The notes under the pieces are model-generated. The model searched no databases, was not told where the DNA came from, and saw only the letters and a program-made list of their open reading frames with translations. Shown here piece by piece: positions 1 to 7,899 of a stretch of 64,000 bases of DNA. Made by a program: the position numbers and the translations under genes. Numbering within the stretch: the first letter of the stretch is position 1; each line of letters begins with the position of its first letter. This stretch comes from Firmicutes bacterium HGW-Firmicutes-16. Its GTDB lineage: Bacteria; Bacillota; Clostridia; Oscillospirales; Oscillospiraceae. The stretch is from the NCBI GenBank assembly GCA_002841545.1, contig PGZZ01000001.1, positions 186,001 through 250,000 on the forward strand, written 5' to 3'.

Positions 1-453
1 GGTGCCGATATCAACATTGTTTGATTTCGAGTCTACTGTGGCTGTTACTTGTCTTCCGGATGAATCAAGCACATAAGCCCCGTTTTGGTTCACGAGATAT
101 GCACTATTACCGGACATGCTGAGTGAAAAAGAGCCGTCTCTTGTATATTCCTTTTGACCGCCATTAGATACGCAAAACCAGCCGTTTCCAGCAATAGCAA
201 GGTCAAGAGAGCCCTGTGTTGCCATGACATCGGCTGCGCTCGCATCAATTCCGGCAGACACGGTGCGAACTCCATTTCCGACAAGCACAGGATTTGCCTC
301 TTCATTCATCTTTGTTGCCAACAGCTGGCTAAAGGCGGTTCTCTGGGCTTTATATCCGGTAGTACTACAGTTAGCAATATTATTTCCGATTACATCCATG
401 CTGTCCTGATAAGCGACTAAACCCGATGCTCCTGTATAAAACGCTGCTCTCAT
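1..453 (-). CDS. flgG: Flagellar rod/hook-family protein (FlgG/FlgF type), 3' part cut by window edge
   Basis: 151 codons are open from an ATG at 453 to the window edge, so the C-terminus is missing. The N-terminus carries the hallmark of flagellar rod and hook proteins, a long amphipathic stretch followed by DVIGNNIANCSTTGYKAQR, and then the LDLAIAGNGWFCV core shared by FlgF/FlgG/FlgE. A ribosome site AGGAGGTTA lies 8 bases before the ATG. It follows a second gene of the same family (470-1219), as flhO/flhP do in Bacillus, so the pair should make the distal rod. FlgG is favoured over FlgF only because it comes second; the missing C-terminus would help decide. Confidence 0.85.
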   Translation of the reverse strand, partial: MRAAFYTGASGLVAYQDSMDVIGNNIANCSTTGYKAQRTAFSQLLATKMNEEANPVLVGNGVRTVSAGIDASAADVMATQGSLDLAIAGNGWFCVSNGGQKEYTRDGSFSLSMSGNSAYLVNQNGAYVLDSSGRQVTATVDSKSNNVDIGT

Positions 454-469
454 TGCCCTATAACCTCCT

Positions 470-1219
470 TTATATCGCGGCTAGCGTCTGTGCCGCTTTT
501 CGATTAAGCGAATCAACTGTTGTTAAAGCTGAGCTGCAGCTCTGAAAAGCCCGCTGTGCCGCAACAAGATTAGTAAGCTCAATATTCATGTTGACATTTG
601 ATTTTTCCAGACTGTTTTGAATCACTAGATAATTTGCAGATACAGGCGCAGCGCCGCTGAATGTAAACAGGCCGCTTTCCGTTCTTTCTAATGTTCCGTA
701 ATCTGCGGGAGACGTGACACGAATTTTCCCAAGCATAGCACCCGTGGGGCTTGATACAGTACCGTCAGAAGCTATCTCGACGCTTGTCCCTGAGGCTTTT
801 ATGTATCCGCTCGAGCCTTGGACGCGGCCGACTCCGGGAAGAACCAGATAGCCCTCTGTGTCCAAATCGAAGCCGCCGTTACGGGTCAGATATGTCGTGC
901 CGTCTTCTCCAGTAATGTTAAAAAAGCCATCGCCGTTTATGGCAACATCCAGACTGCGGTCCGTCGCTTCGATTGTTCCGGGCTGGAACAGGGTTTTTCC
1001 GCTGTCGATGGTGACAATCGGCGAGCCAATGCCGTCTCCCAGAATTTTTTGCCCGCCATTACTCAAAACCGACATCATTTCCATCTCAAAAGCTGAATAG
1101 ACTGACCTTTCGGTTCGAAATCCGGCAGTCTCCGAATTTAACAGGTTGTTTCCTATGATGTCAATATTTTTCTGGTTTGCCTTGATGCCGGACGCTATCG
1201 TATAGTAACCGCTTAAAAT
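470..1219 (-). CDS. flgF: Flagellar rod-family protein (FlgF/FlhO type), predicted AUU start
   Basis: 249 aa. The first ATG in frame (1084) would discard the conserved family N-terminus. The frame stays open upstream and encodes ASGIKANQKNIDIIGNNLLN, the standard rod/hook signature, but holds no ATG, GTG or TTG before an in-frame stop. An ATT at 1217-1219 has a GGAGG 8 bases upstream (1228-1232), so I take ATT as the start. The middle contains LDVAINGDGFF and the C-terminus SNVNMNIELTNLVAAQRAF, both typical of FlgF/FlgG. It sits 19 bases after the sigma factor gene and 16 bases before the flgG-like gene. It is exported by the flagellar secretion system and should form part of the rod. An upstream sequencing error is the alternative to a rare start codon. 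Confidence 0.85.
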   Translation of the reverse strand: MLSGYYTIASGIKANQKNIDIIGNNLLNSETAGFRTERSVYSAFEMEMMSVLSNGGQKILGDGIGSPIVTIDSGKTLFQPGTIEATDRSLDVAINGDGFFNITGEDGTTYLTRNGGFDLDTEGYLVLPGVGRVQGSSGYIKASGTSVEIASDGTVSSPTGAMLGKIRVTSPADYGTLERTESGLFTFSGAAPVSANYLVIQNSLEKSNVNMNIELTNLVAAQRAFQSCSSALTTVDSLNRKAAQTLAAI

Positions 1220-1238
1220 TTCAACCGCCTCCGATCAC

Positions 1239-2033
1239 TCATTTTTTCACAGAACCAAAATCCTTCATCGCTTCAGTCAACACTTCAAGTGTTTTGCTTC
1301 TGATTTGCGAAACGCGCTGCTGAGATACCTCAAGCACCTCTCCGATTTCCCGAAGGTTCAGGTTCTCATAGTAATATAATGAAATCACCTGTTTCTGCTT
1401 TGGTGGCAGCTTGTTGATGGCGTCCGCCAAAGCATCAAGCATTTCCTGCTGCAGCATGTTATCCGAAATATCGATATCCGATATCAACCCAGTGTTTTCT
1501 GTTATACCACTATATGTATTCTCTAATAACTCCTCAAATGAAACAGTTTCGACAACAGTTATTTCAGAAATTAAATTATTTAGCTGCTTTTCTGTCATTT
1601 CGAGGTGATCCGCAAGCTCTTTATCTGTCGGTTCGCGCAATAATGCCTGTTCAAGGTCAATCCTACCCTGCGAAATTCTCTTCCTTGCCTCCCAAACGCG
1701 ATTCGGAAGCCAGTTTTGTTTTCGCAAATACTTCAATATTGAGCCTCTGATTCCCATATAGCTGTAGGTATCAAAGCTCGCTCCTCGAGACGGGTCATAG
1801 CGCTCGATACAGTCAATTAACGCCATGATGCCCTGATTGAAAAAATCATCAAAGGGTATATTGGATAGTAGGATGGAGCGCATGCTGTAAATCGCGATAT
1901 TTACATACTGCAAATAGTGCATCACGAGCTGATTGCGCAGCTCGACATCACCCGTTTCCTTATACCTGAGCATAACTTTTTCCGGGTCCTCGATTTTCAC
2001 TTCTTTTATAAATCTGCTTTCGTTATTAGACAT
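1239..2033 (-). CDS. fliA: RNA polymerase sigma-28 factor, flagellar (FliA/SigD)
   Basis: 264 aa, the usual length. Region 2 is recognisable around FDDFFNQGIMALIDCIERYD and GASFDTYSYMGIRGSILKYL; region 3 follows at LPNRVWEARKRI; region 4 ends with LPPKQKQVISLYYYENLNL and the helix-turn-helix LREIGEVLEVSQQRVSQIR. This sigma factor transcribes late flagellar and chemotaxis genes and is held in check by FlgM, also encoded here (33705-34028). The ATG has AGGAGG 6 bases upstream. It directly follows flhA with a 27-base gap; in many relatives flhF and flhG lie between them. I could not find a convincing sigma-28 promoter by eye in this window. Confidence 0.96.
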   Translation of the reverse strand: MSNNESRFIKEVKIEDPEKVMLRYKETGDVELRNQLVMHYLQYVNIAIYSMRSILLSNIPFDDFFNQGIMALIDCIERYDPSRGASFDTYSYMGIRGSILKYLRKQNWLPNRVWEARKRISQGRIDLEQALLREPTDKELADHLEMTEKQLNNLISEITVVETVSFEELLENTYSGITENTGLISDIDISDNMLQQEMLDALADAINKLPPKQKQVISLYYYENLNLREIGEVLEVSQQRVSQIRSKTLEVLTEAMKDFGSVKK

Positions 2034-2060
2034 AGCTGCCTCCTAAGAGAGAATGCACGT

Positions 2061-4115
2061 TCATATCTTAATTACGCCAAGGGACTGCACCTGTACGGAC
2101 GGATCCAGGTCGTTAAAAGATAAAACCGTAATTTTGGGATAAAACTGATCTAACAACTTTTTGTAATAAACTCGGACAACGGGCGAAGTCAGAATTATCG
2201 GTTCCTGAACAAGCTTGCGCATTTTTTCAACCTGTTCCTTTGTTCCTGCCATGATTCTTTGTATTATTTCCGGTTCCAGCGTCAGATAAGCACCGCCATC
2301 CGTGCGTTTTATATTTTTCAGAATAGAATTCTCAATCTCGCCGTCCAGTGTCAAAACCTTCATATGCGCGCCTGAGGAAAATCTGCTCGTTATTGTACGC
2401 TTTAAGGACTGCCTGACGTATTCAGTAAGCATGTCCGTATCTTTTACCTTCGGTGCGTAGTCCGACAAGGTTTCAAGTATCAACTCCATATCAAGTATAG
2501 GAACGCCCTCGCGGAGCAGATTTTTAAGTACATGCTGCAGCTCGCTAATCGACGCGAGCTCGGGTATGGTTTCATCGACAATGCTTACGCCCTGTTTTTT
2601 CAGGTTTTCAAGCATATGCTTGATTTCCTGCCGGCTCAGCAGCTCGTGTGCATGGCGCTTAATCAGTTCAGACAAATGCGTAATGATAACTGATGTCGGA
2701 TCGATAAGCGTGTATCCGTTCATTTCAGCGCGGAGCTTGTTGTCTTCGCTGACCCAAACAGCGGGCATTCCGAAGGCCGGCTCCGTAGTTTCGATGCCGT
2801 CCACCGCGTTTTCCGGCGCAAGGTCATCCGGAATAAGACCCAGATAATAATCCACCAAAACCTCACCGACAGCAATCGATTCCCCTCGAAGCAGAATTTC
2901 ATACTGATTTGGGTTAAGGCGGCTTGAGTCCTTTAGCCTGATTGAGGGTATGACCATACCCATCTCGTCTGCAAATTGTTTTCTAAGCATAACAATACGG
3001 TCAAGAAAATTCCCGCCGCTTTTTTCATCAACAAGAGGCAAGAGACTATATCCGACTTCGACGCCAATAGAATCAACACTCAAAAGGCCATAGATATTAT
3101 CCATGTTCTTATAATAGCTGACTTCGCTCGTGATTTCCTCAACCTGCGCCGGACCGGTTACTTCCGCCTTAATTGCGGCCTTGCTTCGACGAAGCAGGCT
3201 CACACCAAGCGTCAGCAGAAGCCCCGACATTATGATAATCTGTATGGGCGGGAATCCGATAACCATAAGAAAGGGCATTACGCAGCCGGCTATTATAAGC
3301 ACTATAGGCTGAGATGTAAACTGTCTTATAACTTCGGTGTTGAGGTCCTCCTCAGATGCAGATCTCGTTACGACCATACCGGTTGCAATTGAGATCATAA
3401 GCGCGGGGATCTGACTCATAAGCCCGTCTCCGACTGACGCGACGGAATATGTGTTTACGACCGAGCCGAAGTCTCCTCCCTTAACAAGGCCAACGGCCAG
3501 TCCGCCGATGAGGTTAATAAGGGTGATTATTATCGAAATTATTGCGTCGCCTTTGACGAATTTCGAGGCGCCGTCCATTGAACCGAAAAAATCCGCTTCG
3601 CGCTGGATCTTTTCTCTGCGTGTTTTTGCCGTGCCTTCGTCGATTATCCCAGAGCTAAGATCGGCGTCTATTGCCATCTGCTTGCCGGGCATTGCGTCAA
3701 GCGTGAATCTAGCAGATACCTCGGCGACGCGTTCAGCGCCCTTTGTGATGACGATAAACTGGACGAGAACGATGATGAGAAAAATCACCAGACCGACAAT
3801 TACATCGCCTCGAATAACGAATTCACCGAAGGTTTTGATTACCTCGCCGGCATATCCGTCTCTTGTGAAGATCGAACGTGTAGATGAGACGTTTAGTCCC
3901 AGTCTAAGAAGCGTCGTCATAAGCAAGAGAGACGGGAATATCGAGAACTGGAGGGGCTCCTTTATGTACATCGTCATCAGCAGGATTATGAGCGATATAG
4001 TCAGGTTTAGAATGAACAAAAAGTCAAGTATCGGCGTTGGAAGTGGGACAATCAGCAGCGCTATTATCAGGATGACAAATACCGCGACACTGTTGTTAAG
4101 AAATTTAAAGTTCAT
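2061..4115 (-). CDS. flhA: Flagellar type III export gate protein FlhA
   Basis: 684 aa, full length. The first 310 residues or so form a multi-helix membrane domain with the FHIPEP-family stretch LRLGLNVSSTRSIF, then the cytoplasmic loop ending MPGKQMAIDADLSSG. The C-terminal half is the soluble domain that forms the nonameric ring docking chaperone-substrate complexes. With FlhB, FliP, FliQ and FliR it forms the export gate at the centre of the basal body. The start lies one base after the flhB stop, so the two are very likely coupled in translation. Confidence 0.97.
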   Translation of the reverse strand: MNFKFLNNSVAVFVILIIALLIVPLPTPILDFLFILNLTISLIILLMTMYIKEPLQFSIFPSLLLMTTLLRLGLNVSSTRSIFTRDGYAGEVIKTFGEFVIRGDVIVGLVIFLIIVLVQFIVITKGAERVAEVSARFTLDAMPGKQMAIDADLSSGIIDEGTAKTRREKIQREADFFGSMDGASKFVKGDAIISIIITLINLIGGLAVGLVKGGDFGSVVNTYSVASVGDGLMSQIPALMISIATGMVVTRSASEEDLNTEVIRQFTSQPIVLIIAGCVMPFLMVIGFPPIQIIIMSGLLLTLGVSLLRRSKAAIKAEVTGPAQVEEITSEVSYYKNMDNIYGLLSVDSIGVEVGYSLLPLVDEKSGGNFLDRIVMLRKQFADEMGMVIPSIRLKDSSRLNPNQYEILLRGESIAVGEVLVDYYLGLIPDDLAPENAVDGIETTEPAFGMPAVWVSEDNKLRAEMNGYTLIDPTSVIITHLSELIKRHAHELLSRQEIKHMLENLKKQGVSIVDETIPELASISELQHVLKNLLREGVPILDMELILETLSDYAPKVKDTDMLTEYVRQSLKRTITSRFSSGAHMKVLTLDGEIENSILKNIKRTDGGAYLTLEPEIIQRIMAGTKEQVEKMRKLVQEPIILTSPVVRVYYKKLLDQFYPKITVLSFNDLDPSVQVQSLGVIKI

Positions 4116-4116
4116 C

Positions 4117-5178
4117 CTATTTCAATTCCTTCTTCTTAAGGCTATATACAAATGCAAGTACTTCTGCCACTGCTTTGTAGAAACTCTCCGGTATTTCTCT
4201 GTCAAGATCAGCGGATTCGAAAAGTGCACGAGCCAGCGGTTTGTTTTCCATGACGTAAACGTCATTTTCCTCGGCTACGGCAATTATTCGGAGCGCAAGG
4301 CTGTCAATTCCCTTTGCGATAACACGGGGCGCTTTATTCTTGTTCTGGTCATATTTAATTGCAATGGCATAATGCGTCGGGTTTTTTATAACGACATCCG
4401 CCGTCGGCACGCTCTGCATCATGCGCCGTTTTGCGCGTTGCTGCTGCATCGACCGAATTTGGCCCTTAATTTTGGGATCTCCTTCTGTCTGTTTGTACTC
4501 GTCCTTAATCTCCTGTTTGGACATGCGAAGGTTCTTTTCGTATTGCCACCATTGATACAAATAATCAGCACCCGCAACGAAAATAAAGACTATTCCCGCC
4601 TTTGTGACGATCGACATAATTATCGAACCTGTCTTTGTAAGCGACTGTCCGAAGGTCATATGCATCATCTGCGGCATGAGAAAAATCTCGCCTTTGATTA
4701 CAGAATATATGACATATAAAATTATGCTTATTTTTATGAGCGATTTTAAAAGCTCGACAAAGCCGCGCATAGAAAAAATCTTCTTAAGCCCCTTCATAGG
4801 GCTTAATCTTTCGGCCTTAAAGGAAAACGCCTTAGCCGAAAAAAGCATCTTGGTCTGAAACATAGTTGCAATAATGGCAACCATGCCGCAGACAAGCAGA
4901 GGAACAGCTGCAACTTTCGCAAAAACAATCAGCAGGTTTATAAATATTTTGCCAAGCTCGCCGTATGTAAGCTCCGATGTCGAAGAAGCAAGCGTGCTGA
5001 AATACTTGATACTCTCCTCCAGCGTTCTCATAGCCGCCGGCATCATAAGTTTTAGACTATAGAATGTCGCCAGAAGTGTAAATATGGTGATGACTTCCTG
5101 GCTTAGAAATACATTGCCTTTCTTTCGCTCGTCTTGTTTTCGTTTCGGGGTTGCTCTTTCAGTTTTTTCGCCAGCCAC
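4117..5178 (-). CDS. flhB: Flagellar export switch protein FlhB
   Basis: 353 aa. Four membrane segments occupy roughly residues 25-225. The cytoplasmic domain contains the autocleavage motif N266-P267-T268-H269; cleavage after Asn is known in this family to switch export from rod/hook to filament substrates. The start is GTG, with a run of G (GGGGGGG) 5 bases upstream. A separate FlhB-C-like protein, FhlB, is encoded at 38571-38855. Confidence 0.97.
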   Translation of the reverse strand: MAGEKTERATPKRKQDERKKGNVFLSQEVITIFTLLATFYSLKLMMPAAMRTLEESIKYFSTLASSTSELTYGELGKIFINLLIVFAKVAAVPLLVCGMVAIIATMFQTKMLFSAKAFSFKAERLSPMKGLKKIFSMRGFVELLKSLIKISIILYVIYSVIKGEIFLMPQMMHMTFGQSLTKTGSIIMSIVTKAGIVFIFVAGADYLYQWWQYEKNLRMSKQEIKDEYKQTEGDPKIKGQIRSMQQQRAKRRMMQSVPTADVVIKNPTHYAIAIKYDQNKNKAPRVIAKGIDSLALRIIAVAEENDVYVMENKPLARALFESADLDREIPESFYKAVAEVLAFVYSLKKKELK

Positions 5179-5215
5179 AATATCCCCCCCAAAGCGCCAG
5201 TTGTTGCATCATACT

Positions 5216-5986
5216 CTATTTAATGACACCTATCAGGTTCTGCATCGAAACAAAAATTTCGTTTATGTATGACTGGACAAATTCCGTTATAGGTAAGGCA
5301 AATAAAAACAGCAGTCCCAGTCCAAGAAGGATTTTAAACTGGAAATTTATCGAGAACACGTTTATCTGCGGAATAAGCTTCATAAGGACACCCATTCCGA
5401 TTTCAAGAACAAACGATGCGGCTATAAACGGAAGCGCAAGGTGCATAATTAAAGCGAAGGCGGATACAAACTGGGTGAAAATAAAGCTGCCGACATCGGC
5501 ACCGAAGTTAAATGCCCCGATTCCGACAAGATCAAAAGTCGAAACAATGAGCTTAACAAATATCAGGTGGCAGTCCGTAATAAAAAAATAGACAACGAAA
5601 AATAATTGAAAAAAACCGCCCGAGAGTGAGGTCTGAATATTGGTTGCCGGATCAAATACCTTTGCCATCGAAAGCCCGAAGCCCATATCGATAATGTCGC
5701 CGGCAACAAATACCATATAATAGTAAATTTGAAAAACGGCTCCGAAGCAAATCCCGGCAAAGAGCTCTTTAATCAAAGCGAAAGCCAAGGAAAAGCCCTC
5801 GATTCCGCTCACGGCATTCGCTGGTACAGTCGGGATAATCAGCAGCGATAAGCCTAGAGCAAATGCAATTCGAAACTGTGTGGGGATATTTTTGCGATTG
5901 AGAAGCGGATTGAAGAATATCATTCCGCCAACTCTGACAAAAACCAGAGCAAAAATGTTTATATCGTTAATACTAAGGCTAAGCAT
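5216..5986 (-). CDS. fliR: Flagellar export gate protein FliR
   Basis: 256 aa, strongly hydrophobic with about six membrane helices, the usual size of FliR. Near the N-terminus FVRVGGMIFFNPLLNRKNIP is typical of the family. FliR joins FliP and FliQ in the helical export channel. The ATG lies 2 bases after the fliQ stop and the gene is followed by flhB, the normal fliP-Q-R-flhB order. Confidence 0.95.
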   Translation of the reverse strand: MLSLSINDINIFALVFVRVGGMIFFNPLLNRKNIPTQFRIAFALGLSLLIIPTVPANAVSGIEGFSLAFALIKELFAGICFGAVFQIYYYMVFVAGDIIDMGFGLSMAKVFDPATNIQTSLSGGFFQLFFVVYFFITDCHLIFVKLIVSTFDLVGIGAFNFGADVGSFIFTQFVSAFALIMHLALPFIAASFVLEIGMGVLMKLIPQINVFSINFQFKILLGLGLLFLFALPITEFVQSYINEIFVSMQNLIGVIK

Positions 5987-5988
5987 AT

Positions 5989-6252
5989 TTACAGCCCGCT
6001 CATAAGGTTAACGAGAGAAACAAAGAAGCTAGAAAGATTAGTAAGCATCCATGATCCCAAGACTATGAGGAGAATCGCAATTGCGACTATCTTCGGCACA
6101 AAGGTCAGGGTCTGCTCATGGATCTGCGTTGCCGCCTGAAATATTGAAATAATAAGTCCGACTAATATGCTGACAATAAGCAGAGGCGCAGAGAGCTTTA
6201 GAATAAGCCATAATGCATCTTTAAATACTGTCAAGGCTTCCCCTTGTGTCAT
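5989..6252 (-). CDS. fliQ: Flagellar export gate protein FliQ
   Basis: 87 aa with two membrane helices (about residues 15-45 and 52-75), the standard FliQ form. Four copies pack around the FliP-FliR core in known structures. GGAGTTG stands 6 bases before the ATG. It lies between fliP and fliR, which alone would nearly settle the identity. Confidence 0.95.
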   Translation of the reverse strand: MTQGEALTVFKDALWLILKLSAPLLIVSILVGLIISIFQAATQIHEQTLTFVPKIVAIAILLIVLGSWMLTNLSSFFVSLVNLMSGL

Positions 6253-6290
6253 GTTTTCAACTCCGATTGCTTTGAATTTACGAAAAACGT

Positions 6291-7112
6291 TCAGTAATGG
6301 AAGCTTTTTATGAGCATCTCCATTATCAGACTCCAGCCGTCAACAACAACAAAAAGCATGAGCTTGAACGGCAGAGAAATAGTCGTCGGCGGCAGCATAA
6401 CCATGCCCATTGACATTAGCGTACTTGCGACGATCATATCGATTACAAGGAAAGGGAGGAAAAGAAGGAAACCGATTAAAAAAGCTCTTTTCAATTCGCT
6501 AGTTATAAAAGCCGGTACAATAACCTGAAGTCCGAGCTTTTGAAGCTCGGCCGTGTTAACCTCGGTTATCGTATTATCCTTATCCGAAATAGATAAAAAC
6601 AAATTGAGGTCGGCGGTTTTTGTCTGTTTCAGCATAAAGACCTTCAAAGGAACCTGAACAGTTTCGAATGCTTGCTCCTGAGTAATTTCGCCCTTTGAAT
6701 AAGGCGCAATTGCGGTGTTATTCATTTCCGTAATGGTCGGGAACATAATAAACAACGAAAGAAACAGAGAGAGCCCGATAATAACCTGATTCGGAGGCGT
6801 CTGCTGAAGCCCGAGAGCATTTCTCAAAAATGAAAATACAATGATGATTCGGGTAAAGCTCGTCATCATTACGAGCAGGGAGGGTGCAAGGGCGATAAGA
6901 GCAAATGTGAACAGCAGCTTGAGGCTGTCCATTGTGCTGCCCTCTCCGTTTGTGTTCAGTGTAAAATCAACCGTCTTCGCGAAAGCCCGTGATGATAAAA
7001 GGATGCAAAAAAACAGCAACACCAGTCCCATCAGGAGCGACTTGAACCACATTTTTCTATTGTTATGTAATTTCTTTGATACGGGTGCAATAACAAGAGT
7101 CTGTGATTCCAT
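6291..7112 (-). CDS. fliP: Flagellar export gate protein FliP
   Basis: 273 aa. An N-terminal hydrophobic segment ending in SSRAFA (about residues 25-46) looks like the cleavable signal peptide known for FliP. The family core MTSFTRIIIVFSFLRNALG and the late helix IVASTLMSMGMVMLPP are both clear. FliP is the first component assembled in the export gate. The ATG overlaps the fliO stop by one base (TAATG), indicating coupled translation. Confidence 0.96.
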   Translation of the reverse strand: MESQTLVIAPVSKKLHNNRKMWFKSLLMGLVLLFFCILLSSRAFAKTVDFTLNTNGEGSTMDSLKLLFTFALIALAPSLLVMMTSFTRIIIVFSFLRNALGLQQTPPNQVIIGLSLFLSLFIMFPTITEMNNTAIAPYSKGEITQEQAFETVQVPLKVFMLKQTKTADLNLFLSISDKDNTITEVNTAELQKLGLQVIVPAFITSELKRAFLIGFLLFLPFLVIDMIVASTLMSMGMVMLPPTTISLPFKLMLFVVVDGWSLIMEMLIKSFHY

Positions 7113-7486
7113 TAGCTTTCTTCTCCATCGTCGGGTCTTTTGAGTTTGCTTTTAATAACGTTTCGAAAAGTCGTAATGAAGTCATTTGGCAAAGCTTGTT
7201 CTGTTTCGGAAACAGATGCAAACTGCTCTGCTTGAAGCTCGCTCAGAAATGTAAATTCATTGGGCGTAGAACCTATCAAGAAGGCCTTCTCTCCAACTTT
7301 GACAAGAAGCAGCGATCTATCCTTGCCGATTACAGTACTGTCGATTACGGTAATATTCTTTGAAAGACCATAATTAGGTTTATAATGCTTTCCAACATAT
7401 TTCGACACAAAATACGCAGCAGCAAAAACCGCAATCATTAGAACTATCGTACCAATTATAGATAATACTTCCGACCAGCCATTCAA
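7112..7486 (-). CDS. fliO: FliO/FliZ-family flagellar biosynthesis protein
   Basis: 124 aa with one N-terminal membrane helix (about residues 7-27) and a small cytoplasmic domain containing NITVIDSTVIGKDRSLLLVK, as in FliO. Members of this family help FliP assemble. The start is TTG, with AAGGGGTGA 7 bases upstream; no better start exists before the helix. It lies immediately upstream of fliP, as expected for fliO (fliZ in Bacillus). Confidence 0.9.
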   Translation of the reverse strand: MNGWSEVLSIIGTIVLMIAVFAAAYFVSKYVGKHYKPNYGLSKNITVIDSTVIGKDRSLLLVKVGEKAFLIGSTPNEFTFLSELQAEQFASVSETEQALPNDFITTFRNVIKSKLKRPDDGEES

Positions 7487-7516
7487 GCCCTCGTCACCCC
7501 TTGCTCATTCTTTTTA

Positions 7517-7879
7517 TTAGAGCGGTAAAATTTTATTAACAGTCTGGATAATACGTTCTGCCTTGAAGGGCTTAACAATAAAGTCCAGCGCTCCAAGCTT
7601 AATGGCTTCCATGACCATTGCTTCCTGTCCCATTGCGGAGCACATTATAATTTTCGCGTCGGAGTCTGTTGCCTTAATCTGCCGCAAAGCTTCTATCCCG
7701 TCTACATTGGGCATGGTTATATCCATTATGACAAGATCCGGCTTTTGCTCTTTGTAAATATCAATAGCGCGCTGTCCGTCTTCTCCCTCAATAAAGTCGG
7801 TGTATCCTGCCTTTGAAAGATGTGTCTGAACCATCTTCCTCATAAACCCTGCATCATCAACAATCAGAATTTTGTTCAT
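7517..7879 (-). CDS. cheY: Chemotaxis response regulator CheY
   Basis: 120 aa, a single receiver domain. The acidic pocket D8-D9, phosphoacceptor D53 (DLVIMDITMP), switch serine S81 and K103 are all present. CheY receives phosphate from CheA (40555-42606) and binds the motor switch at FliM/FliY. It lies between fliY and fliO, the usual place in Bacillota. AGGAGGAACGGGCA precedes the ATG. Confidence 0.97.
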   Translation of the reverse strand: MNKILIVDDAGFMRKMVQTHLSKAGYTDFIEGEDGQRAIDIYKEQKPDLVIMDITMPNVDGIEALRQIKATDSDAKIIMCSAMGQEAMVMEAIKLGALDFIVKPFKAERIIQTVNKILPL

Positions 7880-7899
7880 TGCCCGTTCCTCCTAAATGA

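Noticed and set aside
3451-4719. Plus-strand open frame of 422 codons
   Set aside because: It lies antisense across flhA and flhB, has an unnatural composition, no ribosome site and no family resemblance; it is a shadow of the real genes.
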